Assembly (NCBI RefSeq): GCF_019391655.1 | Contig: NZ_JAHXPQ010000003.1 | Coordinates: forward strand, 62,001-126,000 | Direction of reading: 5' to 3' | From: Mucilaginibacter rivuli | GTDB taxonomy: Bacteria; Bacteroidota; Bacteroidia; Sphingobacteriales; Sphingobacteriaceae | DNA length: 64,000 nucleotides | Shown: one piece after another, positions 26,594 to 36,195 of the stretch | Layout: each line of letters opens with the position of its first letter | Numbering within the stretch: the stretch's first letter is position 1 | Notes under the pieces: model-generated | Told to the model about the DNA's origin: nothing | The model's database searches: none | What the model saw: only the letters and a program-made list of their open reading frames with translations | Made by a program: the position numbers and the translations under genes

Positions 26594-27760
26594 ATGCAAA
26601 AAATAAAAGCTCTTTTTACCAATAAATACTTCATCCTTACGCTTTGGTTTGGCTTGAGTACAATTGCCGCTTTAAAGCAGGTAATTATGCACAGCATTAA
26701 TAACTATCAGTTATATAAATGGTCGTGGTTTCACCTCATCCAGCAAAAAAATATTTACCTGCGTTACCCCCAGTTGTTTGAAGATTGCCACCATTACGGG
26801 CCGTTTTTTGGCTTAATAATAGCGCCCTTTGCCATATTACCCGATTGGCTGGGCGTTATGCTATGGAGCCTGTTCAATACCTGGATATTATACAAGGCGG
26901 TAACCATGCTCCCCTTTGATAAGAACAAGCAACTGATGATATTGCTGATATGCGCGCATGAGTTGATGACATCGTCATTCAGTGTACAGGTAAACCCGTT
27001 TATTACCTCGCTAATGTTGTTCACCTTTATCTTCATCCGCAGGGAAAAAGATTTTTGGGCGGCGCTCATGATCATTATCGGCACTTATATTAAGTTGTAT
27101 GGCATTGTTGGGCTGGCATTCTTTTTCTTTTCAGAAAATAAGATCAAATTTATCTGGGGTCTGATATTCTGGGCCGTGGTGCTTATGGGGTTGAACATGC
27201 TGGTATCATCGCCGGCTTTTGTTATACAATCCTACCAGGACTGGTACCATAGCCTTGCCGCGAAAGATGTAGAGAACAATGCATCGCGCATGCAGGATAT
27301 TGGTGTTAAGGGTATGATAAGGAGAATATTTGATATTTACCTATCGGACATACAGGTGCTTATCCCGGCAACTATCTTGTTCTTCACATCATACCTCAGG
27401 TTTAAAAGTTATAAAAACCTGCAGTTCCAGTTACTGATATTATGCTCAACACTGATATTCCCTATTATTTATAGCAGCAGCTCCGAATCGCCAACGTATA
27501 TCATCGCTTTTATGGGCGTGGCTATATGGTATATGAATTTGGACAGGCCGGTTACCCGATTTGAAATATTTTTAATCATTTTTGCAATCGTGATCACCAG
27601 CTTTTCACCGTCAGACTTGTTTCCGCGGTATTTAAGCGAACACCTGACCAAAAAATATGGATTAAAAGCCCTGCCTGTATTTATAGTATGGCTTAAAATA
27701 GTTTACGAAACCTGGACGCGGGATTTTAAAGAAGAACCGCCGGTACCGGCAATAGCATGA
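26594..27760 (+). CDS. Glycosyltransferase family 87 (DUF2029) membrane protein
   Basis: A 388-residue polytopic membrane protein (about nine hydrophobic segments) with the GT87 pattern: an early periplasmic loop with YPQLFEDCHHYGPFFG (acidic residues then PPF/GPFF-like motif), and SFSVQVNPFITSLMLF. GT87 enzymes use a polyprenyl-phosphate sugar donor to glycosylate on the outer face. I chose ATG 26594; the longest frame begins at TTG 26576. A TATCTTTG box at 26557-26564 could be the -7 element. The downstream GT2 start overlaps its stop by 4 bp. Confidence 0.75.
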   Translation: MQKIKALFTNKYFILTLWFGLSTIAALKQVIMHSINNYQLYKWSWFHLIQQKNIYLRYPQLFEDCHHYGPFFGLIIAPFAILPDWLGVMLWSLFNTWILYKAVTMLPFDKNKQLMILLICAHELMTSSFSVQVNPFITSLMLFTFIFIRREKDFWAALMIIIGTYIKLYGIVGLAFFFFSENKIKFIWGLIFWAVVLMGLNMLVSSPAFVIQSYQDWYHSLAAKDVENNASRMQDIGVKGMIRRIFDIYLSDIQVLIPATILFFTSYLRFKSYKNLQFQLLILCSTLIFPIIYSSSSESPTYIIAFMGVAIWYMNLDRPVTRFEIFLIIFAIVITSFSPSDLFPRYLSEHLTKKYGLKALPVFIVWLKIVYETWTRDFKEEPPVPAIA

Positions 27761-28713
27761 TAAAAAAGAAACTTTCGGTAGTAATACCATCTTTTAATGA
27801 GGAAGGCAATATTGAAGCCTTGGCCGCGAGGTTGCTCGCGGTACTGAAGGGTGTGCCTTCTTATGATTATGAGGTTATTTTTATTGACGACGGCAGCTCT
27901 GACGGTACTTTAGATAAACTGAAGGGGCTTGGTAAACTGGACAATAACCTGTTCTATTTAGAGCTTTCGCGGAATTTTGGCCACCAGAACGCTTTGAAAG
28001 CGGGTTATGATTTTGCTACCGGCGATGCCATTATTAGTATGGATGGGGATATGCAACACCCGCCCGAACTAATACCCCAGTTTATTGAGAAATGGGAAGA
28101 GGGTTATGATGTGGTATACAGCACCCGTGAGTATCAGGATGATACTACCATATTCAAAACCAAAACCAGCGACCTGTTTTACAGCATGATCAACTCGTTA
28201 TCGGATACCAAACTTGAAAAAGGCACTGCCGATTTCCGCCTGATAGACCGTAAGGTTGCCAACGTGCTGGTACAGCTAAACGAGAACGGCTTGTTTATGC
28301 GCGGTTTGATAAAATGGCTGGGCTTTAAGCAATATGCCATACATTACCAGGCCGAGGCGCGTTTTTCGGGCAAGAGCAAATATACGCTGCGGCGGATGTT
28401 CAAATTCGCGGTGGAGGGTATCACGGCATTTAGTGTGAGGCCGCTTTATATGGCTACCGGTGTGGGTATATTCTTTTCTCTGGCATCATTGCTTTACATC
28501 CCCTATATTTTGTACAGCTATTTTTTCAGGCCCCAGTTTGAAGCTGCCGGCTGGGCATCACTTTTAGCCACCGTTGTGTTTTTTGGCGGTATGCAATTGA
28601 TGGTACTTGGTATTATTGGTACTTACCTTGGCAAATTGTTTATGCAGGCCAAACAACGCCCTAATTATATTATACGCTCAACCAACCTGAAAGATGATAC
28701 TGCTAAGCTTTGA
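27757..28713 (+). CDS. Family 2 glycosyltransferase (DPM1/ArnC/GtrB type)
   Basis: A 318-residue enzyme. The N-terminal GT-A domain shows VVIPSFNEEGNIE, FIDDGSSDGT and SMDGDMQHPPE (the DxD-like metal site). The C-terminus has two membrane helices (about 230-255 and 270-290), as in polyprenyl-phosphate hexose synthases. It likely makes a lipid-linked monosaccharide donor on the cytoplasmic face, which the co-encoded GT87 enzyme could use. The start is embedded in the previous stop (ATGA). Confidence 0.9.
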   Translation: MIKKKLSVVIPSFNEEGNIEALAARLLAVLKGVPSYDYEVIFIDDGSSDGTLDKLKGLGKLDNNLFYLELSRNFGHQNALKAGYDFATGDAIISMDGDMQHPPELIPQFIEKWEEGYDVVYSTREYQDDTTIFKTKTSDLFYSMINSLSDTKLEKGTADFRLIDRKVANVLVQLNENGLFMRGLIKWLGFKQYAIHYQAEARFSGKSKYTLRRMFKFAVEGITAFSVRPLYMATGVGIFFSLASLLYIPYILYSYFFRPQFEAAGWASLLATVVFFGGMQLMVLGIIGTYLGKLFMQAKQRPNYIIRSTNLKDDTAKL

Positions 28714-29479
28714 TATTGAGGAGTTTGATATGCCGTTTGAATATGGCAAACAGATAGCTTTTGACGAACAACTCCGTATATCAACCGAAGGTACACTTAA
28801 GATACTCGACATACTGCAAAAGCATGATGTGAAAGCAACATTTTACTGCACGGCCAATTACGCTGATCACAAACCTGAAATTATACAACAGATAGTTAAC
28901 AGCGGTCACGAAATAGCTTCGCATAGTTATTACCATTCGGATTTTAAGCCTGAACATTTAAAGCTATCGAAAGACAGGCTGGAGCAATTATCCGGCGAAA
29001 CCATAAAAGGCTACCGTATGCCACGCATGCAACCTGTGGATGAGCAAGAGATATTTAAGGCCGGTTACGTATATAATTCATCCATTAACCCTACCTACCT
29101 GCCGGGCCGGTACAATAATTTTAATAAACCACGTACGTATTTTTACCAGGATGGTGTATTTCAAATGCCAACATCGGTATCGCCATTGCTGCGCTTCCCT
29201 TTGTTTTGGCTAAGCTTTCATAACCTGCCATTAGGATTACTGAAATGGCTGTGCAAAAAAACCCATAAAAAAGACGGTTACCTTAACCTGTACTTTCATC
29301 CATGGGAGTTTACCGATATTAATCAGCCGGAAAAATTCGGTTTCCCGGGATATGTTACTAAAGTTACAGGAGATGCTTTTGTAGAACGAATAGACGAGTT
29401 TATCCGCTGGGGATTAAAACAAGGTTATGCCTTTGGGCGGACGGATAGATTTGTGGAGGAGGTTACGGCGAGTAAATAA
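28694..29479 (+). CDS. Polysaccharide deacetylase family protein
   Basis: A 261-residue NodB-homology protein: FDIEEFD near the N-terminus supplies the catalytic/metal Asp, HEIASHSYYH carries the two metal histidines, and FHPWEF is the C-terminal His motif. It would remove acetyl groups from an N-acetylated sugar or polymer. It overlaps the GT2 gene by 20 bp, so the three genes act together on a lipid-linked or surface glycan. No signal peptide is visible. Confidence 0.85.
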   Translation: MILLSFDIEEFDMPFEYGKQIAFDEQLRISTEGTLKILDILQKHDVKATFYCTANYADHKPEIIQQIVNSGHEIASHSYYHSDFKPEHLKLSKDRLEQLSGETIKGYRMPRMQPVDEQEIFKAGYVYNSSINPTYLPGRYNNFNKPRTYFYQDGVFQMPTSVSPLLRFPLFWLSFHNLPLGLLKWLCKKTHKKDGYLNLYFHPWEFTDINQPEKFGFPGYVTKVTGDAFVERIDEFIRWGLKQGYAFGRTDRFVEEVTASK

Positions 29480-29488
29480 TACGAATAC

Positions 29489-29589
29489 CGTCATTGCGAG
29501 TGATAGCGAAGCAATCTTAGATAATGCTAATCTGGAATGCCCGTTGATAACCTTAATAGTTTAGTATTGCTTCGTGCCTCGCAATGACG
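29489..29589. repeat. CGTCATTGCGAG palindromic element (family B, copy 1)
   Basis: CGTCATTGCGAG (29489-29500) faces its exact reverse complement at 29578-29589, and a second inner pair GAAGCAATC / TATTGCTTC continues the stem. The same outer sequence bounds 42283-42378. Repeats of this type are common between genes in many Bacteroidota genomes. Here it separates the convergent deacetylase and E2 genes. Confidence 0.85.
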
Positions 29590-29604
29590 TGATGGTTACC
29601 AAAC

Positions 29605-31236
29605 CTACACTTCCCTATCCAGATCCCAGTTCTCCAAATAATCAGCCACACGACGGATGAATGAGCCACCTAAGGCGCCATCTACTACCCTATGGTCATA
29701 AGAAAGCGACAGGAACATCATGTGGCGGATGGCAATTACGTCGCCTGTAGGGGTTTCTATAACGGCAGGTTTCTTTTTGATAACACCTACTGCTAATATA
29801 GCCACCTGCGGTTGGTTAATAATGGGCGTACCCATAGCATTGCCAAACGAACCAATATTGGTGATGGTGAAAGTTCCCTCCTTTATCTCATCGGGCTGAA
29901 GCTTGCTGGTGCGGGAGCGGTTGGCAAGGTCGTTTACGGCTTTGCTAAGGCCTACCAGGTTCAGCTCATCGGCATTGCGGATAACCGGAACAATGAGGTT
30001 ACCGCTTGGCAAGGCTGCCGCCATACCAATATTGATATTTTTCTTTTTGATGATCTGCGTACCATTAACAGATACGTTTATCATCGGAAAATCTTTAATC
30101 GCCTTGGCTACAGCCTCAATAAATATTGGCGTGAAGGTTATTTTAGTGCCTTCGCGTTTTTCAAAACCTGCCTTTACTTTATCACGCCACAGCACCATGT
30201 TGGTTACATCGGCCTCAACAAATGAGGTTACATGTGGCGATGTATGCACACTGGCTACCATATGGTCGGCAATAAGCTTACGCATGCGGTCCATCTCGAT
30301 GATCTCATCAGCACCACTTGTTGACCTGGATGGCGCTGATTGAATAGCACTTGCAGCAACAGATTTTTGCGGTACGGATTGGGCTACAGCAGCAGTAGCA
30401 GATTTTTCGGGCACAGCTTGTGGCCTTGTTTGTTCCACAACCGGGGTTTCTACTTTTGGCGCTTCGGCCTGCGGTATTACGGTTGGTATAACAGGTGCCT
30501 CGGTTTTTATAAACTTAGGCTGCTCCAGCATTTCTGATGGGCGTAAGGTTTGTTGTGGTGCAGGCGCAGGAGTGCTAAGCGGTGATGCCACAGCACCTGT
30601 GCCTCGCTTGCGCACGTATAGTAAAATATCGTCTTTAGTTAATCGCCCTTCGGAACCGGTACCTGGTATCGCATCCATCTCTTGCGGAGTAATGCCTTCC
30701 TGTACAGCTATATTTTTCACTAATGGCGAGTAGAACCTGGCACCCGATGATGGTACTACCGCTTTGGCTGTAGTATCTAACTGGCTAATCCCCGGTACAG
30801 CTTCAGTGCTTTCTTCGGGCAATATCTCTTCGTCGTGCTTATCTTCTGTTAATTCAGGAAAAAATTCTTCTTCGTGGCTGGCTGCAGGTGTTTCTGATAC
30901 AACTTCAGCTTTTGGCGCATTATTATTATCGGTATCGGGCAGTTTAAAGTTTTTAATAGCAGTATCCTGCTCAGCGGTTAATGGGGCTTCAGGTTCATCG
31001 GTTTCAATAATACCCAACACTCCGCCCACTTGTATTACCTCGTTCTCTTTGCAAAGCTGCAAAACCAGTCGCCCCTTTACAGGCGATGGCACTTCGGAGT
31101 CTACTTTATCGGTGGCAATATCAATTACTGTATCATCAATCTCAACAAGGTCGCCAACATTTTTGTTCCATTTAATAATGGTAGCCTCGGCAACACTTTC
31201 CCCCATTTTGGGCAATAACAACTTATATTTGGCCAT
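29605..31236 (-). CDS. Dihydrolipoamide acyltransferase (E2) of a 2-oxo acid dehydrogenase complex
   Basis: A 543-residue E2 with domains in order. One lipoyl domain (residues 1-76, lipoyl lysine K44 in DIATDKVDS) is followed by a long acidic and then Pro/Ala/Val-rich linker. A peripheral subunit-binding domain (about 170-205, SPLVKNIAVQEG) and a catalytic CAT-like domain with SYDHRVVDGALGG near the end (H515, D519) follow. A single lipoyl domain and this sequence style suit a branched-chain or pyruvate complex; the substrate is not decidable here because no E1 or E3 gene is adjacent. It lies 41 bp after cinA. Confidence 0.9.
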   Translation of the reverse strand: MAKYKLLLPKMGESVAEATIIKWNKNVGDLVEIDDTVIDIATDKVDSEVPSPVKGRLVLQLCKENEVIQVGGVLGIIETDEPEAPLTAEQDTAIKNFKLPDTDNNNAPKAEVVSETPAASHEEEFFPELTEDKHDEEILPEESTEAVPGISQLDTTAKAVVPSSGARFYSPLVKNIAVQEGITPQEMDAIPGTGSEGRLTKDDILLYVRKRGTGAVASPLSTPAPAPQQTLRPSEMLEQPKFIKTEAPVIPTVIPQAEAPKVETPVVEQTRPQAVPEKSATAAVAQSVPQKSVAASAIQSAPSRSTSGADEIIEMDRMRKLIADHMVASVHTSPHVTSFVEADVTNMVLWRDKVKAGFEKREGTKITFTPIFIEAVAKAIKDFPMINVSVNGTQIIKKKNINIGMAAALPSGNLIVPVIRNADELNLVGLSKAVNDLANRSRTSKLQPDEIKEGTFTITNIGSFGNAMGTPIINQPQVAILAVGVIKKKPAVIETPTGDVIAIRHMMFLSLSYDHRVVDGALGGSFIRRVADYLENWDLDREV

Positions 31237-31277
31237 TAATTATCGCTTGAATTTACAACCCGAAAATTAAGACAAAA

Positions 31278-32531
31278 TCAGTCAACAGACACGTTTCCGC
31301 GCAATAATTTTATCAACATACCCATTGCTGTAATGGCCGTTCGCTCAATGTTTTGCATGCGTTTTTTACCAAAAACAAACTTATGTGCAAAAGTTTTTTG
31401 ACTGTTAGCTACGGCTATCCACACTGTACCTACCGGTTTATCATCAGTACCGCCATCGGGGCCGGCTACGCCTGTTACGGCAATAGCATAGTCTGATTTA
31501 AAGTTGCGCAGCGCACCCTCCACCATTTCAATAACAGTTTCTTTACTTACGGCGCCGTGGCCCCAAAGCGTTTCGTTGGTAACACCAAGTATGCTTTCCT
31601 TTAATTCATAAGCATAAGATACCGCCCCCCCTAAAAACACCTTTGATGAACCGGGATGCTGTGTAAACAAATGCGATATAAAACCGCCGGTGCAGCTTTC
31701 GGCAACTGTAAGGGTTAAGTTTTGCGCGCCCATTTCGTCCAATATGGCTTTCTCTATAGGTACGTCAACATCAGTAACCACACTACGCCCAATACGTTTT
31801 ATCAGTTGCGCGGCATACATATCAGCTTCGTTGTGCAATGCGGCTTCATCATTACCAAAAGCGCTTAAACGTAAACGTACCGAACCCAGTTTTGGCAGGT
31901 ATGCCAGTTTGATATGTGCAGGTAAAGAACTTTCAATATCAGCTATCTTTTCAGCCAAAAAAGATTCACCCTCACCTACTGTCAATATGGTTTTGTGTAC
32001 AATGGCGGGCAGGTCAAAAGTAGCTTTCAGCTTTGGTATCACTGTTTCCTCCATCATATACATCATTTCGTGCGGCACACCCGGCATCGATACATATATT
32101 TTACCCTCATGGTTAAACCACATACCCGGGGCTGTACCGTTGTTATTGATAATCACCTCACAGTTTTCAGGTATATCGGCCTGCCTGATGTTAACCTCTA
32201 ATAAAGGGCGGTTATATTTCGCAAAAATGCGACTCACGTTTTCTAACGCTTCGGCGTTTTGTACCATCCCAACGCCAAAGTATTCGGCTATGGTAGTTTT
32301 TGTTATGTCGTCTTTAGTTGGGCCCAGGCCGCCGGTTATCAGAATAATATCGGCACGGTTTTTCGCCTCGGCAAGGGCAGTTAAAATATGCTGCCTGTCA
32401 TCAGATACCGAGCTGATCTGCTTTACGCGGATACCAATAGCATTAAGCTGCTGCGCAATCCAGGCCGAATTACTGTCAATTATCTGGCCTATTAGTATTT
32501 CATCGCCAATGGTAATAATTTCTGCAAGCAT
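31278..32531 (-). CDS. cinA: CinA family protein (nicotinamide-nucleotide amidohydrolase/ADP-ribose pyrophosphatase type)
   Basis: A 417-residue full-length CinA. The N-terminal MoCF-like domain (EIITIGDEILIG, ITGGLGPTKDD) corresponds to the COG1058 part. The C-terminal domain (VAESCTGGFISHLF, VTGVAGPDGG) corresponds to NMN deamidase. It would recycle pyridine nucleotides damaged or released during metabolism. The gene starts one base after the lptD stop, so the two form one transcript. Confidence 0.92.
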   Translation of the reverse strand: MLAEIITIGDEILIGQIIDSNSAWIAQQLNAIGIRVKQISSVSDDRQHILTALAEAKNRADIILITGGLGPTKDDITKTTIAEYFGVGMVQNAEALENVSRIFAKYNRPLLEVNIRQADIPENCEVIINNNGTAPGMWFNHEGKIYVSMPGVPHEMMYMMEETVIPKLKATFDLPAIVHKTILTVGEGESFLAEKIADIESSLPAHIKLAYLPKLGSVRLRLSAFGNDEAALHNEADMYAAQLIKRIGRSVVTDVDVPIEKAILDEMGAQNLTLTVAESCTGGFISHLFTQHPGSSKVFLGGAVSYAYELKESILGVTNETLWGHGAVSKETVIEMVEGALRNFKSDYAIAVTGVAGPDGGTDDKPVGTVWIAVANSQKTFAHKFVFGKKRMQNIERTAITAMGMLIKLLRGNVSVD

Positions 32532-32532
32532 A

Positions 32533-35253
32533 TTAATCGTTATTGTAATAATCTTTCCTTTTGCTTAGTTTGAGGTCCTGCAAAACAGAAGCCTTGACCT
32601 TTAAGGTTACATTATAAAATTTGTAAAAGCCAAACGGTATCCACTGTGCCGACAGGTCCCAGCAATGTAGGTCGCGGTAAATGGATATTGATGTAGGGGT
32701 AAATTGCCCTGCCTTCACATCAAAACCCGATGAGTACTGAATTTTCCATTTGGGTGTAATGTTCAGATCGCCATTAAAGTTAAGAGAATTGCTGATAAAT
32801 GTAGATACCCCGGTATTGTTGTATGCAAAGCTATAGCTCACACTAATATTCCAGGGGATATTAAAATCGACATAGGCATTGGGGTTTGAGTTGATCAGGG
32901 CAAGCTTTTCGGCCTGTTGCTTGTTCATATTCTGCAAATTAGAACCGGGCTGTATCTGGTTATTAGGGTTATTGGGCTGGTGTAAACTTTCGGAGTTAAG
33001 GCTGATACTCATGGACATGTTAAAGTTTGTGAGTGTGGGGAATTTACCATCCTGGAAAGTGTACCTGTCTATTACCCTTGCATACCTAATTAGCTGGCCA
33101 TTGGATACAGAGTCGCGCACCTGGTTAACATACGGGTTAAGCGTACCGCCAAAGTTTATACCGAGTTTATTGTTGAATAAAGATGTGCGGCCCGAGAAAC
33201 TAATGGGCGAAAGCTTTAACGAATCGGCTATAAAGTTGTAAAAGGTAGAGAAGGAAAGCCCTTGCAGCAACTGTATTTTACGTGGTGTTTGCGATGTATC
33301 GGATTTGCGGGCACGTAATTTTGCTTCGATGGTATTATCTAAGCTAAAAGCTAAACCTGCAGACTTACCCCCTGATGGGCCACCGTAAACCCCCTGCTCA
33401 AATATAGAGTACTTTTGTGAAGTGTAGGGATACGGAATGGTGGCACTACTAACTATGGTTTTATAATACCCATAACCCGGATCAGAAAAATCAGGGCGGT
33501 ATTGAAAGCTTATAGACGGTGTCATTACATGCCTTATGGCTTGTAGCGTACCTTTAAAAAACATGGTATTATATACTTTGGTAGATAAACCTGTTGATAT
33601 GGAATAATCTCCGGCCCTTCTGAAACCTGAAACGGTATCAACCACCATCGAATCGAGGCCCGAAACGCTACCCCTGGCAAAACGCTTGCGTATAGTTTGG
33701 AAATAATCGCGTTCGGTATAGTTTATGCTTGAGTTAAACTGGAAATAGTTTAAAATGTTAAGGCTCAAGCTAACCGGTATAGATTGCGTGAAACCATTTT
33801 GTAACCTTTTTGAAAAAGTTTGCGAAGTAAATAACTGATCTTCGGCTACATTATTAATCTTGTTGGTACCCTGCAAGCTATAACCTACCGTGATACGCTG
33901 ATACCATTTTTGTTCTCCTACCCTGTCTTTCTTGTCAAAGGGGCTTAAGCTGGTCATGTTCAAGCTAAAGGTTGGAAGCTCTAAGGTTACTGTTTTTGCT
34001 GTCAGGTCCTGGCTATGCGACAGGTTAACAGACAGGTTAAAAGGTGTACCTGTAAATACTTTACCATACGCTATGCTCGACCGCAGGTTATTTTGCGTAA
34101 GCGCGATCAAATTATAGTTGGTTTGCGCCGGCGAGTTACGGTAAAAGCTTGATGTACCCGCGTTAACCGATGCTGAAAATGTAGTACCCGGGTGCGCTGC
34201 CGCATCCTGGCTGTGCGACCATTGTATATTAAAATCCTTAGCGGCAGGATCTGTTTCAAGGCCATATTTATGGTAGCCAAAGCTTAGCGATAAGGTACCC
34301 TGGTATTTATATTTTTTAAGATAATGTGCCAGCGAGTTAACATCAAACGATCCTTTTGAATAGTATGTGGCTGTATTGGTCAAATCGATATAATCACTGA
34401 GGCCTAAATAAATACCAAAACCTTTTAAAAAGAAACCCAGTTGCTGGTCTTCGCCAAAAGTTGGCAATATAGCGCCCGATGAGCGTTGGTCTGGCTTCGG
34501 GAAAAAGCCAAAAGGAAGTACAATTGGAATAGGAACGCCTTCAATCTCAAGGTAGGCAGGGCCCGAAATGATCATGTGCTTCTCTGCAATACCTTTTGTA
34601 ATTACAATACCAAAATCCGTTTCGGGGTATGGCTTATCGCAGGTGCTGTACAAAACATTGCGATAGGCTATCTCCTCTTCATTCAATCGCTTGGCTTCGC
34701 CACCCGATATAAAATTACCATCCTGTTTTGAGGCGGCATTATGAATGAAACCCTTTTTGGTGACGTAATTAAACACCAGCGAATCGCAAATTAGCGGGTC
34801 CTGATCTTTTTGTTTAAAAATTGGCCGGCCAATATATGCGCCGGTTAACGGATCGCGGCCACCGCGGGCAAATACCAGGTGATTCTTTTTATCAACACGG
34901 ATATAATCGGCATCTAACGACGCGTCTTCGAAAGAAATACGTGCGTTATGCAGCAAGATCAAAAAATCAGATGGTATATGTATGGCAATAGTAGTATCGC
35001 CGGCCTGGGCTTTTATTTCCGAATCGAAACTATTGCCCTTTTTCTTAGTCGTATCTTTTGCCGCTTTAACTTTTGAAGTATCTGTACCTTTCTTTCCTCT
35101 TTGTCTGGTTAGTTTACTATCTTTAACAGGATTCAGCTTAATAATAGTATCGCGCATACTATAACCACCTGTTTTTGCGTAGTTATAAGAAGCCGCCAGC
35201 CCATTGATGTTGAAAAGAAGAAATAAGAGAAAAAAAAGGCGTTTAAATTTCAA
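32533..35253 (-). CDS. lptD: LptD-like LPS-assembly outer-membrane protein
   Basis: This 906-residue protein has a signal peptide (MKFKRLFFLLFLLFNINGLA), a Lys-rich low-complexity stretch, and an N-terminal OstA-like jellyroll (SLDADYIRVDKKNHLVFARGG). The rest is a long beta-barrel with the LptD landmarks PIPIVLPFGFFPKPDQRSSG and IYLGLSDYIDLTNTATYYSKGS. It would insert lipopolysaccharide into the outer leaflet. The start is TTG 35253: an in-frame stop lies 9 bp upstream and the signal peptide begins directly at this codon. It is divergent from the amidase gene across 55 bp. Confidence 0.88.
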   Translation of the reverse strand: MKFKRLFFLLFLLFNINGLAASYNYAKTGGYSMRDTIIKLNPVKDSKLTRQRGKKGTDTSKVKAAKDTTKKKGNSFDSEIKAQAGDTTIAIHIPSDFLILLHNARISFEDASLDADYIRVDKKNHLVFARGGRDPLTGAYIGRPIFKQKDQDPLICDSLVFNYVTKKGFIHNAASKQDGNFISGGEAKRLNEEEIAYRNVLYSTCDKPYPETDFGIVITKGIAEKHMIISGPAYLEIEGVPIPIVLPFGFFPKPDQRSSGAILPTFGEDQQLGFFLKGFGIYLGLSDYIDLTNTATYYSKGSFDVNSLAHYLKKYKYQGTLSLSFGYHKYGLETDPAAKDFNIQWSHSQDAAAHPGTTFSASVNAGTSSFYRNSPAQTNYNLIALTQNNLRSSIAYGKVFTGTPFNLSVNLSHSQDLTAKTVTLELPTFSLNMTSLSPFDKKDRVGEQKWYQRITVGYSLQGTNKINNVAEDQLFTSQTFSKRLQNGFTQSIPVSLSLNILNYFQFNSSINYTERDYFQTIRKRFARGSVSGLDSMVVDTVSGFRRAGDYSISTGLSTKVYNTMFFKGTLQAIRHVMTPSISFQYRPDFSDPGYGYYKTIVSSATIPYPYTSQKYSIFEQGVYGGPSGGKSAGLAFSLDNTIEAKLRARKSDTSQTPRKIQLLQGLSFSTFYNFIADSLKLSPISFSGRTSLFNNKLGINFGGTLNPYVNQVRDSVSNGQLIRYARVIDRYTFQDGKFPTLTNFNMSMSISLNSESLHQPNNPNNQIQPGSNLQNMNKQQAEKLALINSNPNAYVDFNIPWNISVSYSFAYNNTGVSTFISNSLNFNGDLNITPKWKIQYSSGFDVKAGQFTPTSISIYRDLHCWDLSAQWIPFGFYKFYNVTLKVKASVLQDLKLSKRKDYYNND

Positions 35254-35269
35254 AATTGATTATGAATAG

Positions 35270-35285
35270 TATTTTTGCAAAAATA
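35270..35285. promoter_or_regulatory. Symmetric divergent -7 element between lptD and the amidase gene
   Basis: TATTTTTG followed by CAAAAATA is a perfect 16-bp palindrome in the 55-bp divergent spacer, so each strand carries a TAnnTTTG box. The minus-strand box has a TTTG 15 nt upstream. The plus-strand box has a TTG only 11 nt upstream, so the -33 part is weak there. Confidence 0.45.
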
Positions 35286-35308
35286 GTTTTACTTGCGGCT
35301 CAAAAATA

Positions 35309-36154
35309 ATGAAAAATAAGGCATTGAAAAGATACATTTATTGTTTACCCCTAATACTTTGTTTGTCGGCTGTCAAATCCTACAGCTTTACTGCTGCCGC
35401 AAAAACAGACACATCTGCATTCAGGGTAAAAACTATTGTGGTAGATGCAGGACACGGTGGCCATACGGGCGCATCGGGCTCTTACTCTACCGAAGAACAA
35501 GTAACGCTTGCATTGGCACTTAAATTACAAAAGGCCATACAAAAAGACTTAAAAGATGTAAAAGTGGTAATGACCCGCACCACACCCGATGGTGTAGGCC
35601 TGCAAAAACGATCGGATATTGCAAACGATGCAAAAGGAGATCTGTTTATATCCATACACTGTAACTCATTGCCAGACAGGACACGGATTGTAAATGGCAG
35701 AAAGGTACGCTCACCAGATCAATCGGGCCGTGGCGTATTGTTATTGGTTTACGGTTTACACCGCGATAAAGAAGAGGTTGCGGCTTTACGTGAGAACTTA
35801 TTTGAGGAAACCAGTGCCAAGGGCGGCAATGGTTTAGGATTTGACCCGCATGACCCCGGCCAGATGATTATTTTAAATGCCTTCAAACAAAAATTCAGGA
35901 AAAACAGTATACTGTTTGCAAACCTTGTTAATGATGAGTTTGTACAAACAGACGGCCGGTCAAGTGATGGCGTTAAAGAACAGGGCGTTTTAGTATTATG
36001 CCATACCGCTATGCCTGCCGTTTTGGTTGAAACAGGATTTATAAATAACCCTAAAGACGAAGAGTATTTAAACTCGGAAGATGGGCAAAATGAAATTGTG
36101 GCATCAATCGTGCGTGCCATAAAAAGCTACAAGAAGGAAATTGAGCCCATTTGA
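35309..36154 (+). CDS. N-acetylmuramoyl-L-alanine amidase (Amidase_3)
   Basis: A 281-residue exported cell-wall amidase: a signal peptide over about the first 27 residues, then the zinc site with H49 (VVDAGHGG), E62 and H117 (FISIHCNS), and the catalytic Glu in LVETGFINNPKDE near the C-terminus. It would cut the amide between MurNAc and the stem peptide, as AmiA/B/C do at division. No SPOR or AMIN domain is present. MlaD follows after 41 bp, so both belong to an envelope unit. Confidence 0.92.
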   Translation: MKNKALKRYIYCLPLILCLSAVKSYSFTAAAKTDTSAFRVKTIVVDAGHGGHTGASGSYSTEEQVTLALALKLQKAIQKDLKDVKVVMTRTTPDGVGLQKRSDIANDAKGDLFISIHCNSLPDRTRIVNGRKVRSPDQSGRGVLLLVYGLHRDKEEVAALRENLFEETSAKGGNGLGFDPHDPGQMIILNAFKQKFRKNSILFANLVNDEFVQTDGRSSDGVKEQGVLVLCHTAMPAVLVETGFINNPKDEEYLNSEDGQNEIVASIVRAIKSYKKEIEPI

Positions 36155-36195
36155 CTGACTAAAAAACCTAAACCACCATATAAACACAAGAAATC

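Noticed and set aside
29489..29589. Family B palindromes as CRISPR or as rho-independent terminators
   Set aside because: There is a single inverted pair per locus, no spacer-repeat series and no T-tract.
31690..32568. 292-codon plus-strand frame inside cinA
   Set aside because: Antisense to a full-length CinA with intact motifs; the Ser/Cys/Ile-rich product is typical of an opposite-strand shadow.
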